From: Paludibacteraceae bacterium
Lineage (GTDB): Bacteria; Bacteroidota; Bacteroidia; Bacteroidales; Paludibacteraceae
NCBI GenBank assembly: GCA_017960065.1
Contig: JAGCZK010000059.1
Coordinates: 1-14,664, forward strand
DNA length: 14,664 bases
Direction of reading: 5' to 3'
Both the position numbers and the translations under genes were made by a program. The notes under the pieces were generated by a model. That model searched no databases. It was not told where the DNA came from and saw only the letters and a program-made list of their open reading frames with translations. Position 1 is the stretch's first letter, and each line of letters starts with the position of its first letter. Shown piece after piece: positions 1-7,587 of the stretch.

Positions 1-960
1 CAGTTTGTTGAGGGCCTCTTCTTGCAATTGGTTACCGGTCCAGCTGCTGATGTCTTTTTCTTCGCCCGACCAGCTGAAGGGGTACAGGGCCGAAAGTTGG
101 GCTACCGGCGCCGCTTTGGCCGCCTCGGTGGGCGTGACAAAGCCGATGTTGCGTTTGGCGGCTTGTGCGGGCAACGCCTTCAGGAATTCGAAGATGCCCG
201 TGTAGTCCTTTTGGATGATGCCGAAGGATTCGTAGCCCAACCAGATGTTGAAGAGTTGCTCTTCGTTGGGGGCCTGTGCAATCCAATTGACAAACTTGTC
301 GGCCGTCAGCGGGTATTCGGGCCACGAGGTGTTCGAAAACTCAAACGTGATGTGGTTGCTGAGCACGAAGTTGCGGGTCAGCAATTTGACTTTGGGTACG
401 TACGGGTGCTCGTACACGTAGTTGGGGCTCTTCCAGCCCAGCACGTGCTTGGCGCCTTCGATCAAGATGGTCTTGTAGCCCATCTTGGCGATTTTTTCGC
501 CGATTTCATCGCTGTAAATCAATTCGGCGTTGCGGAAGGCCGTCGGTTTCTTGCCAAACAGCTCCTCAATTTTCGCCGCCTGCATCTTCACCTGTTTTTC
601 AAATTCGGCGTCGTTGTAAACGCTAGCCAGCGAATGGCCGTAGGGCTCCGCCAGGAATTCGACGGCGCCGGTGGCGGCCAGTGCCTTGAAACTGTCGATG
701 ACCTCGGGGGCGTATTGCTCCAGGCATTCGAGCGAGGCGCCCGAAATGGCGAAGGCGCATTTGAACTTTTTGCCGCTCGACTGAATCAGATCGAGCAGGA
801 TGCGGTTGGCGGGCAGAAAAGACTTTTCGGACCACTCGCGGATGCGTTGCTCGGTGGCAAAATCATCGTAATAGTAGTGGTCTTTGCCAATTTCGAAGAA
901 ACGGTAGCGTTTCATCACGTAAGGCACTTGAACCTGAAAGTAGAAACAAATGTTTTTCAT
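1..960 (-). CDS. GH57 alpha-amylase-like protein, 3' end cut by window edge
   Basis: The first 320 residues are present, starting with MKNICFYF; the C-terminus lies beyond the left edge. GH57 enzymes are cytoplasmic retaining alpha-glucan hydrolases or transferases. Visible GH57 landmarks are the N-terminal strand leading into KRYRFFEIG (about 17-25), a GxxE motif at G98-E101, the nucleophile segment FRNAELIY with Glu146, and the YESFG segment at 243-247. Three usual positions are changed. The His-Gln-Pro of region 1 reads Gln11-Val-Pro. The usual LSDDI reads LSNHI (200-204). The acid/base Asp expected just before Y-E-x-F-G is Gly242. Activity as a normal amylase is therefore doubtful; GH57 is known to include amylase-like homologues lacking catalytic residues. 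It follows the GT4 gene by 18 bp and is the third gene of the operon. Family assignment is firm; catalytic status is inference. Confidence 0.85.
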   Translation of the reverse strand, partial: MKNICFYFQVQVPYVMKRYRFFEIGKDHYYYDDFATEQRIREWSEKSFLPANRILLDLIQSSGKKFKCAFAISGASLECLEQYAPEVIDSFKALAATGAVEFLAEPYGHSLASVYNDAEFEKQVKMQAAKIEELFGKKPTAFRNAELIYSDEIGEKIAKMGYKTILIEGAKHVLGWKSPNYVYEHPYVPKVKLLTRNFVLSNHITFEFSNTSWPEYPLTADKFVNWIAQAPNEEQLFNIWLGYESFGIIQKDYTGIFEFLKALPAQAAKRNIGFVTPTEAAKAAPVAQLSALYPFSWSGEEKDISSWTGNQLQEEALNKL

Positions 961-978
961 ATCAATCGTGTTTTATTT

Positions 979-2232
979 TTATCTGACTACTGCGTTGTAA
1001 ATGTCGCGGACCTTCAGTCCGGCCTTGTCCCAGGTAATCTGGTTGACTTCGTTGCGCCCTTCCTTGCTCAACGTTTCGTAGATGGCCGGGTATTCGACAA
1101 TCGAATAAATGGCGTCGGCCATGGCGTCGATGTCCCAATAGTCGGTCTTGATGGCGTGGTTGAGAATTTCGGCGCAGCCCGATTGTTTCGAAATAATCGA
1201 CGGGGTGCCGACCTGCATGGCTTCCAAGGGCGAGATACCGAACGGCTCCGAAACCGACGGCATCATATAGACGTCGCTGTCGGCCAGCATCTGTGTCACC
1301 TGCCGGCCCTTCAAAAAGCCCGGGAAGTGGAAGCGGTCGGTAATGCCGCGGGCGGCCGCCAGGTCAATCATGGCGTTCATCATGTCGCCGCTGCCGGCCA
1401 TGACGAAGCGGACGTTTTTGGTGCGCTGGAGCACGCGGGCGGCGGTTTCAACGAAATATTCGGGTCCTTTCTGCATGGTGATGCGGCCCAAGAAGGTCAC
1501 CAACTTTTCTTTGCGCGGGGTTTTTACGAACTCTTCGACGTTCGGAATCGGGTCCACCGCATTGTGTACGGTGCTTACCTTGCGTGGGTCCTGATGGTAT
1601 TTTTCAATCACCGTGTTGCGGGTCAGGTTGCTTACGCAGATGATGTGGTCGGCGATGTCCATGCCCCGTTTTTCGATGGCATATACCGTGGGGTTGACTT
1701 GCCCGCGGCTGCGGTCGAAATCGGTGGCGTGCACATGGATGACCAGCGGTTTGCCGGTAATCTGCTTGGCAAAAATGCCTGCCGGATAGGTCAGCCAGTC
1801 GTGCGAGTGGATCACATCGAAACTCAAACTGTGAGCCAAAACGCCGGCCACGGCCTCGTAGTTGCCGATTTCCTGAATCAGGTTGTCGGGATACCGGCCC
1901 GAAAATTCGATGCAGCCCAGCTCGTTGGTGCCGATGCGCCGAAAATCGTAGCGGATGTGGTCGCGGTACCAGAAGTACTCGTCGGGATGCATAATCTGGC
2001 CGATGCGGTTGTTGACATGGTCCCATGAGTTTTCTTTCCACACCACGGGCACATTGCACGCGCCGATAATCTTCAAGAAACTTTGGTCTTCGTCGCCGTA
2101 GGGCTTGGGGATGACAAAGGTGATCTCCAAGTCCTTTTGCTGGGCCATGCCGCGGGTCAATCCGTAACTGGCAGTGCCCAAACCTCCTAAAATGTGCGGC
2201 GGGAACTCCCATCCAAACATCAGTGCCTTCAT
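979..2232 (-). CDS. GT4-family glycosyltransferase of the glycogen cluster
   Basis: 417 aa, a complete GT-B fold transferase of family GT4. It probably adds glucose from a nucleotide sugar to an alpha-glucan in the cytoplasm. Seen: an N-terminal GGLGTASYGL loop (16-25) of the kind found in glycogen synthases, the HSHDWL motif (142-147), HVHATDFDRS (166-175), VHNAVDP (222-228), the donor-site segment FLGRITMQKGPEYF with Arg250 and Lys255, AGSGDM (279-284), and the E-x7-E motif Glu329 to Glu337 in EPFGISPLE. All expected GT4 residues look intact. The ATG overlaps the debranching-enzyme stop by four bases (ATGA), so translation is probably coupled. In Bacteroides genomes I recall the same order of debranching enzyme, GT4 and GH57, which supports a glycogen role. 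The acceptor and donor (UDP- or ADP-glucose) cannot be read from the sequence. Confidence 0.88.
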   Translation of the reverse strand: MKALMFGWEFPPHILGGLGTASYGLTRGMAQQKDLEITFVIPKPYGDEDQSFLKIIGACNVPVVWKENSWDHVNNRIGQIMHPDEYFWYRDHIRYDFRRIGTNELGCIEFSGRYPDNLIQEIGNYEAVAGVLAHSLSFDVIHSHDWLTYPAGIFAKQITGKPLVIHVHATDFDRSRGQVNPTVYAIEKRGMDIADHIICVSNLTRNTVIEKYHQDPRKVSTVHNAVDPIPNVEEFVKTPRKEKLVTFLGRITMQKGPEYFVETAARVLQRTKNVRFVMAGSGDMMNAMIDLAAARGITDRFHFPGFLKGRQVTQMLADSDVYMMPSVSEPFGISPLEAMQVGTPSIISKQSGCAEILNHAIKTDYWDIDAMADAIYSIVEYPAIYETLSKEGRNEVNQITWDKAGLKVRDIYNAVVR

Positions 2233-4166
2233 TTGTTCTCGATATTTTTTAGCAGGGTTAACGTTCTCAAAATTTCGGCCACCGTGGGGGCGTACGACAT
2301 GGCGCCGTGTCCCTTATAGGGCGGGTTGCCGTCGAACAGCTCCGACAAGGTGCCGATACTCAGTTTTTTCATTTCGGCCTCCATACCGATCATCAGGCGG
2401 TCGATAAACGAAATGCCGCTCTGTTTGTGAATCTTGAGGTAGGCCTCGGCGTAGGCTCCGGTAGTCCAGGGCCAAACCGGTCCGTTGTGGTAGTTGCGGT
2501 TACGCTCTTTCATGCCACCCACATAGTTGGGGCGGTACGAGCCGCTTTGCGGGCTGAGGCTTCGCAGGCCCTTGGTGGTCAGCAGCTCGCGGGTACACAT
2601 GTCGAGCACCGACTTCTGCTGGTATTTGTCGAGCGGCGAGTAGGGCAGCGACACGGCAAAAATCATGTTGGGGCGCACCTCCTGGTTGCGTTCGGTGCCA
2701 TGCACATAGTCGTACAGGTAGATGCCGTTCCAGAACGTCTGGAAGAAGGCTTCGCCAGTGGTTGCGATCTGTTTTTCAAAATCGCTGACCAGCGCCGTCA
2801 GTCCTTTGGCCTGGGCAATGTCTTTGCCGAAGCACAGGGCATTGTACCACAAGGCGTTGATTTCCACCACATAACCGGTACGGGGGGTAATCGGCGTGCC
2901 GTCTTCCACCGCGTTCATCCAGGTCATCGGCCGTTCGCGTCCGTTGACAAACAGCAGGCCGTTGTTGTGCAGGTACAGGTTGGGATGTTTCTGCTCGTTG
3001 ATAAACTTGAGGATGTCGAGCACAAATGCGCCGTATTTGGCCACCAGGCTGTCGAATCCGTTGAACTGGGCGTATTGTTGCAGCGACCAGATGCACCACA
3101 GCAAGGCGTCGGGCGCATCCAGCTCTTCGATAAAATCGGAGTTCTGACCCTTAAAGAGTTTTTCCGTTTCGCGAATGGCGGTCTGCATGATGCGGTCGAA
3201 GCGTGCCGGGTGTCCGATGCACAGCGTGGCGCCGGGCAGCGACACGAACTGGGCGCGCGCCTGCACGCCGAACCAGGGATAACCGGCCAGCAGCCCCTCG
3301 CCTTCGGCCGACTTGCGGTAGAATTGCTGGGCGGCGTTGTTGAGGCAGTTGAACATGTCGGTGCGGGGGATACGTTCGGCCAACTCGCGGTCCCATACCG
3401 ATTTGAGTGTCCGGGGGGCCGCTTCGCTGATACCGGCGGTAAAGTAGATGCTTTCGCCTTTTTTGATCGGCATCTCAAAGTAGCCGGGCACCAACAGGTC
3501 TTCGATGTAGTCGTAGCCGCGCTCCTGCTCCTTTTCGTATTCCAACCCTTTGTACCAGTAAGGTTCGTGGTGATATTCGGGTTGCTTGTTGAACTGCATG
3601 TACAAATAGGGGTATCCTTCGTAGAGTTTGCAGCGGATACCGTTCTTTACCGGTTCGTAGCCCTGGTTGGCCATGCCGTTGGCATGCGACAGCTGGTGCA
3701 CGCTGCGGAAGGCCAGGAAGGGTTTGAAGCGGATGATCGTGGGCGAGTGCGCCTCAATCAGGGTGTATTTGGTGATGATGCGCGGTTCGTACGACACCAT
3801 CAGGCGTTCTTTCGAAATGATGACGCCGCCGACGCGGTAGGTGGTCTTCGAAATCACCTCGCACGAAAACTCGCGGATGTATTTGTGTCCGTTGGGGCTG
3901 AACTGCTGGCCTTGGTACTGGTGTACGCCCAAATTGAATTCAGCCTTGTGTTGGATGATGGTTTCGTCGAGCGACGACAGCAGCACATAGTTCTTTCCGT
4001 CGATTTCCGGAATCGGAATCACCAGCTGGCCATGGTATTTGCGCGTGTTGCAATCGACGATGGTCGTGCTGTTGTAGGCGCCCGAACGGTTGGTGCGGAT
4101 CATCTCCTTGGTGAGCGATTTCTCGAGATTCGACAAAACGGTTTTGTCAAAATTCAAATAGTTCAT
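2229..4166 (-). CDS. Amylo-alpha-1,6-glucosidase-like glycogen debranching enzyme (GH133)
   Basis: 645 aa, full length for bacterial GH133. The family removes alpha-1,6-linked glucose stubs from glycogen in the cytoplasm. The N-terminal domain (about 1-260) carries the typical TNRSGAYNSTTIVDCNTRKYHG signature near residues 25-46. The C-terminal (alpha/alpha)6 domain holds GYPWF (about 297-301), the SLPG loop (309-312), DAPDALLW with Asp350/Asp353, PRTGYVVEINALWYNAL, and ELFDG with Glu609, the likely general base. One key position is altered. In the R-x-R-D or W-G-R-D segment before SLPG, the near-invariant Asp is Ala305 (codon GCC at 3252-3254). In the related GH15 glucoamylases the equivalent Asp binds substrate in subsite -1. 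First gene of the operon, with its own -7 box 21 bp upstream. The start MNYLNFDKT fits the family's N-terminus. Confidence 0.9.
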   Translation of the reverse strand: MNYLNFDKTVLSNLEKSLTKEMIRTNRSGAYNSTTIVDCNTRKYHGQLVIPIPEIDGKNYVLLSSLDETIIQHKAEFNLGVHQYQGQQFSPNGHKYIREFSCEVISKTTYRVGGVIISKERLMVSYEPRIITKYTLIEAHSPTIIRFKPFLAFRSVHQLSHANGMANQGYEPVKNGIRCKLYEGYPYLYMQFNKQPEYHHEPYWYKGLEYEKEQERGYDYIEDLLVPGYFEMPIKKGESIYFTAGISEAAPRTLKSVWDRELAERIPRTDMFNCLNNAAQQFYRKSAEGEGLLAGYPWFGVQARAQFVSLPGATLCIGHPARFDRIMQTAIRETEKLFKGQNSDFIEELDAPDALLWCIWSLQQYAQFNGFDSLVAKYGAFVLDILKFINEQKHPNLYLHNNGLLFVNGRERPMTWMNAVEDGTPITPRTGYVVEINALWYNALCFGKDIAQAKGLTALVSDFEKQIATTGEAFFQTFWNGIYLYDYVHGTERNQEVRPNMIFAVSLPYSPLDKYQQKSVLDMCTRELLTTKGLRSLSPQSGSYRPNYVGGMKERNRNYHNGPVWPWTTGAYAEAYLKIHKQSGISFIDRLMIGMEAEMKKLSIGTLSELFDGNPPYKGHGAMSYAPTVAEILRTLTLLKNIENK

Positions 4167-4187
4167 AAGATGCGGATACGTTATTAC

Positions 4188-4196
4188 GCAAAATTA
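4188..4196 (-). promoter_or_regulatory. -7 box for the glycogen operon
   Basis: On the minus strand this reads TAATTTTGC, a match to the Bacteroidetes -7 consensus TAnnTTTGC. It lies 21 bp before the debranching-enzyme ATG and just downstream of the prmC terminator hairpin. No clear TTTG -33 element sits at the usual 19-21 bp spacing; the region upstream is a T-rich run on the minus strand. Confidence 0.5.
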
Positions 4197-4217
4197 AACA
4201 AAAAAAAACGAAAATGA

Positions 4218-4239
4218 AAAATTCTGGTGCAAGAATTTT
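4218..4239 (-). terminator. Probable intrinsic terminator of prmC
   Basis: A perfect inverted repeat with 8-bp arms AAAATTCT and AGAATTTT around a 6-base loop begins two bases after the prmC stop codon. On the minus strand it is followed by a T-rich stretch with a run of eight T. The stem is AT-rich and so weaker than most, but its position and the T-run fit a terminator separating prmC from the glycogen operon. Confidence 0.55.
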
Positions 4240-4240
4240 C

Positions 4241-5080
4241 CTATCGCCTTGCGGCGGAAACAAAACGGTCGCGCCCCGACAAATCCTGCATGAGTCGGGC
4301 TTCCCAACCGGCATCCTCCAGCAGCGAGCAGGTCTGCCAGCCGAAACGTTCGTTGATTTCGAGCCACAACTGCCCGCCAGGCCGCAGCGTGCAGGCTGCC
4401 AAACGGGCGATGTGGCGGTAGAAGCGCAAGGGGTCGTCGTCGGGGACGAACAGGGCCATCGCGGGCTCGTAGGCATAGACTTGCGGCTGCATGCCGGCTT
4501 TTTCGCTGTCGCAGACATAAGGGGGGTTGCTCACGATGAGGTCGTACGCATTGCCGGTCAGCCGGTCCGACGGGTGCAACACGTCGTCGGTCCAAAACTC
4601 CACGTCGGCCTGGTGCTTGCCGGCATTGTTGCGGGCCACCTGCAGGGCGGCTTCCGACAAATCGACGGCGTCCACCCGGGCCTTGGGGTAGCGCAGAGCC
4701 AGCGATACGGCGATGAATCCGCTGCCGGTGCACAGGTCGAGAATCGAAGCCGGCTCGAGGCCGGAGGCTCCAATTCTTTCGATTAATTCGGCCGTTTCGG
4801 GTCGTGGGATGAGTACATCGGCATTGACCAGCCAGCGGCGTCCGCCGTTGTCGCACCAGCCCAAAATCTGCTGGTAGGGCTGCCCCTGGGCCAATTTTTG
4901 CGCGATTGTTTGCATGTCGGTGAATTGTTTTGAACTAAAATCACTATCTTTGCAAAAGTACGTGGCGCTGGGAGGCATGCCTGTCAGCTCGCTTGCAAAG
5001 GTCCTGAACAGGGCCGCGATCTCGCTGCGGGTGTAAAGGCCCGAAAGTTGGGATTCGTAATATCGACGCAAATTGTCCAT
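4241..5080 (-). CDS. prmC: Peptide chain release factor N5-glutamine methyltransferase PrmC (HemK)
   Basis: 279 aa, the family's usual size. PrmC methylates the Gln of the GGQ motif in release factors RF1 and RF2 using SAM, in the cytoplasm. Seen: the N-terminal helical domain (1-80), the linker motif VLIPRPETAELIE (about 89-101), SAM-binding motif I as DLCTGSG (115-121), an acidic residue at the second strand (VDAVD, 136-140), and the substrate-binding NPPY at 185-188 within LIVSNPPYV. The usual RPETE reads RPETA here, a minor change. It is divergent from ribD with only 24 bp between the two start codons; I recall prmC next to ribD in Bacteroides too. The ATG at 5080 is supported by a -7 box directly upstream. 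Confidence 0.93.
   Translation of the reverse strand: MDNLRRYYESQLSGLYTRSEIAALFRTFASELTGMPPSATYFCKDSDFSSKQFTDMQTIAQKLAQGQPYQQILGWCDNGGRRWLVNADVLIPRPETAELIERIGASGLEPASILDLCTGSGFIAVSLALRYPKARVDAVDLSEAALQVARNNAGKHQADVEFWTDDVLHPSDRLTGNAYDLIVSNPPYVCDSEKAGMQPQVYAYEPAMALFVPDDDPLRFYRHIARLAACTLRPGGQLWLEINERFGWQTCSLLEDAGWEARLMQDLSGRDRFVSAARR
4945..4953 (+). promoter_or_regulatory. Possible ribD-operon -7 box inside prmC
   Basis: TATCTTTGC on the plus strand is an exact match to the strongest Bacteroidetes -7 form. A TTG lies 17 bp upstream. It is within the prmC coding region, 151 bp before the ribD ATG, and no better box exists between it and ribD. If used, the ribD transcript would begin antisense to the 5' end of prmC. 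A chance match inside coding sequence remains possible. Confidence 0.35.
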
Positions 5081-5083
5081 ACC

Positions 5084-5092
5084 GCAAAACTA
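5084..5092 (-). promoter_or_regulatory. -7 box for prmC
   Basis: On the minus strand it reads TAGTTTTGC, matching TAnnTTTGC, and ends three bases before the prmC ATG. With the usual spacing, transcription would start at or next to the A of the ATG, giving a leaderless or nearly leaderless mRNA. Its -33 region would lie inside the first codons of ribD. Confidence 0.5.
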
Positions 5093-5104
5093 CAAAAAAT
5101 ATCG

Positions 5105-6139
5105 ATGACAACCGAGCAGAAAATCGCTTTTATGCGCCGTTGCCTGCAATTGGCAAAGTTGGGGTCGGGCCGGGTGGCCCCCAACCCGATGGTCGGTTGT
5201 GTCATCGCTGTAGGCGACAAGGTTTTGTCCGAAGGCTACCACCGCCAGTTCGGCGGGCCGCACGCCGAGGTCAACGCCCTCAATGCGCTCTCCGACAAGT
5301 CGCTTTTGGCGGAGGCCACCCTGTTTGTCAACCTCGAACCCTGCTCGCACTACGGCAAGACTCCGCCCTGCGCCCGGCGTCTGATCGACGAAGGCGTGCG
5401 CCGCGTGGTCATCGCCAACCTCGACCCCAACCCCCAAGTGTCCGGCCGCGGGGTCATGCTCTTGCGCGAAGCCGGCGTGGAGGTCGAATGCGGCCTGCTC
5501 GAAGCCGAAGGCTGGCAGCTCAACCGCCGTTTTTTCACCTATCACACGCTGCACCGGCCCTACATTACCCTCAAGTGGGCGCAGACTGCCGACGGTTTTC
5601 TCGATGGAACCGGCGAAAAACCGCTCCGAATCTCTTCCGACATCACCAAGTGCCTGGTGCACAAGATGCGTGCCGAGGAGATGGCCATTCTGGTCGGTAC
5701 GCGCACGGCCCTCAAGGACAATCCGCAGTTGCATACCCGCCGCTGGTACGGCCCGCATCCCGTCCGGCTGGTGTTCGACCGCAACTTGTCGGTCCCCCCG
5801 ACGGCGCATTTGTATGAATCCGACCAACCGACCGTCTTTTTCAATGCCGTCAAGGACGAACGTCCGCGTTTTGTGCGGCTCGATTTCGACGCCGACACCC
5901 TGCCCGCCGTGATGCAGACCCTCTACGAGCGCGGCTTGCAGTCGCTGATTGTCGAAGGCGGGGCCGAAACCCTCCGCCGTTTCTTGCAGGCCGGCCTGTA
6001 CGACGCCCTGCAGGTCGAGGTGGGGCCCGAAAAATGTGGCCAGGGCACCCCGGCCCCCTCGCTGCCACCGCATCTTTGCTGGCAGGTTTCCGAATATCAG
6101 GGCCACCGAATGTATCACTATCAAAAAACTCCCCAATGA
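5105..6139 (+). CDS. ribD: Bifunctional riboflavin deaminase/reductase RibD
   Basis: 344 aa from the ATG at 5105. A farther upstream in-frame ATG at 5048 lies inside prmC and would add 19 residues unlike the family, so it is rejected. RibD carries out the second and third steps of riboflavin synthesis in the cytoplasm: deamination of the pyrimidine intermediate, then NADPH reduction of the ribosyl chain. The zinc deaminase domain (1-145) shows APNPMVGCVI (25-34), HAE at 53-55 and the two zinc cysteines Cys80 and Cys89 in the PC...KTPPC motif. The reductase domain (150-344) shows LKWAQTADGF, LVGTRTALKDNPQL and the nucleotide-binding IVEGGAETL. The last codons overlap the cls start by ATGA, so it probably heads a co-transcribed group. 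Confidence 0.94.
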   Translation: MTTEQKIAFMRRCLQLAKLGSGRVAPNPMVGCVIAVGDKVLSEGYHRQFGGPHAEVNALNALSDKSLLAEATLFVNLEPCSHYGKTPPCARRLIDEGVRRVVIANLDPNPQVSGRGVMLLREAGVEVECGLLEAEGWQLNRRFFTYHTLHRPYITLKWAQTADGFLDGTGEKPLRISSDITKCLVHKMRAEEMAILVGTRTALKDNPQLHTRRWYGPHPVRLVFDRNLSVPPTAHLYESDQPTVFFNAVKDERPRFVRLDFDADTLPAVMQTLYERGLQSLIVEGGAETLRRFLQAGLYDALQVEVGPEKCGQGTPAPSLPPHLCWQVSEYQGHRMYHYQKTPQ

Positions 6140-7572
6140 ACCTCGCTTTCGAAATCCTCAAATATGCGTTTTACGGGCTGTACTGGTATGCCATTCTGGC
6201 CAGTGTCGCGCTTGTGATTTTCGAAAACCGGCGGCCCGTGCGGGCGATTGCCTGGATTTTGGTGCTGATCTTTATCCCGTATCTGGGCCTGCTGTTCTAT
6301 GTGGTCTTCGGACGCAGTTCGCTGCGCCAGGCCCGGGTGGCGCGCAAAATCCGCAAGGCGATTTCGAATGCCCAGTCGTCGGCGCTCGCGCATACGAGCG
6401 AAACCGACTACAGCCCCCTGCTGCTCAAGTACTCGCGCCTGTCGTCGATGCTCAAAAAGAATTCGGAGGCCGAGCTTTACGCCAACAACCGCGTGGAGTT
6501 GTTTACCGAGGGCAAAACCTTGCTCGACTCGATGCTGTCGGAAATGGAGAAGGCCGAAAACCACATCCATGTCGAATATTTCATCGTGGAATCGGACGAA
6601 ACGGGCGAACGCTTCAAAAACATGCTCATCGCCAAGGCCAAGCAAGGGGTGGAGGTCCGCCTGATTTACGACGATTTGGGCTCGTGGCACCTCAAAAACA
6701 AGATGTTGCGCGAGTTGCGCGAAGCGGGGGTCAAACTCCAGTCGTTTTTCAAACTGCGCTTTCCGTATTTTACGACCAAACTCAACTACCGCAACCACCG
6801 CAAGATCCTCATTATCGACGGCAAGGTGGCCTATACCGGGGGCTTCAACATCGCCGACCGCTACACCCACGGCCTGGAGTGGGGCGTTTGGCGCGACACG
6901 CACCTGCGCCTCGAGGGCGATGCCGTTGCCGGGTTGCAGACCATCTTTTTGCACGACTGGCTGTACATGACCGGAAAAATCCATCGGAGCGACCGCTTTT
7001 TCCCCATTTCTTCGGTTCAAAACGCCACCTATGTGCAAATGGTGGGCAGCGGACCCGACCTCGATTGGGAGAGCATCATGATGGGCATGTGCAGCGCCAT
7101 TCACGGGGCGGTGTCGTATGTCTATATCCAATCGCCCTATTTTCTGCCCAACGAAAGTATTCTCAACGCCTTGCAGTCGGCGGCCATGTCGGGGGTCGAT
7201 GTGCGCCTGATGATTCCGATGCGTTCCGACTCGCACTTGTCGCATGCCGCGTCGTTGTCGTACATGAGCGAGCTGCTGGATGCCGGGGTGAAGGTCTATC
7301 AGTACAAAAAAGGCTTTATCCACGCCAAGACCATGGTCATCGACGGCGATTTCAGCATCGTCGGATCGGCCAATATGGACTACCGCAGTTTTGAGCAGGA
7401 TTTCGAAGTCAGCGCCTTTTTGTACGACGAGGGGGTGGCGGGCGAATTGACCGCAATATTCAGACAAGATATCAAAAACTCGAAGCGTCTGCACGCCGCT
7501 TCGTGGAAAAAACGTCCGTTCATACAGCGCCTGCTACAGCGGTTGGCGCGCCTGAGCAGTCCTGTGTTGTAA
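6136..7572 (+). CDS. cls: Cardiolipin synthase (two-HKD phospholipase D family)
   Basis: 478 aa, typical bacterial Cls length. The enzyme joins two phosphatidylglycerols to make cardiolipin at the inner membrane. Two N-terminal hydrophobic segments (about 8-29 and 37-57), separated by FENRRPVRAIAW, anchor it; this is the usual PLD-nuclease N-terminal membrane region. Both catalytic HKD motifs are intact: His221-Lys223-Asp228 followed by TGGFNIAD, and His396-Lys398-Asp403 followed by VGSANMDYRSF. The basic C-terminus is usual. The ATG at 6136 overlaps the ribD stop by ATGA and gives the family-like start MNLAFEILKY; a longer in-frame start at 6034 would lie inside ribD and encodes unrelated sequence. 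Translational coupling to ribD is likely. Confidence 0.93.
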   Translation: MNLAFEILKYAFYGLYWYAILASVALVIFENRRPVRAIAWILVLIFIPYLGLLFYVVFGRSSLRQARVARKIRKAISNAQSSALAHTSETDYSPLLLKYSRLSSMLKKNSEAELYANNRVELFTEGKTLLDSMLSEMEKAENHIHVEYFIVESDETGERFKNMLIAKAKQGVEVRLIYDDLGSWHLKNKMLRELREAGVKLQSFFKLRFPYFTTKLNYRNHRKILIIDGKVAYTGGFNIADRYTHGLEWGVWRDTHLRLEGDAVAGLQTIFLHDWLYMTGKIHRSDRFFPISSVQNATYVQMVGSGPDLDWESIMMGMCSAIHGAVSYVYIQSPYFLPNESILNALQSAAMSGVDVRLMIPMRSDSHLSHAASLSYMSELLDAGVKVYQYKKGFIHAKTMVIDGDFSIVGSANMDYRSFEQDFEVSAFLYDEGVAGELTAIFRQDIKNSKRLHAASWKKRPFIQRLLQRLARLSSPVL

Positions 7573-7587
7573 GTTATATTTCATGCC

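Noticed and set aside
22..2028. 668-codon open frame on the plus strand across the GH57 and GT4 genes
   Set aside because: It is antisense to two well-recognised genes, with a Val/Gly/Phe/His-rich product lacking any domain. It arises because the minus-strand genes rarely use codons whose complement is a stop.
2307..4217. 636-codon plus-strand open frame opposite the debranching enzyme
   Set aside because: Same antisense shadow effect. The minus-strand product is an obvious GH133 protein, and this frame ends in the intergenic A-run.
5048..5104. Upstream ATG extending RibD by 19 residues
   Set aside because: It lies inside prmC, and the extra residues do not resemble RibD N-termini. The ATG at 5105 fits the family.
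6121..7494. 457-codon minus-strand open frame opposite cls
   Set aside because: Cls on the plus strand has both HKD motifs and an operon context. The reverse frame is compositional shadow.
7571..7584. TATATTTC before aroK as a promoter box
   Set aside because: It lacks the G of TAnnTTTG and sits in a 15-bp gap inside an apparent operon; too weak to call.
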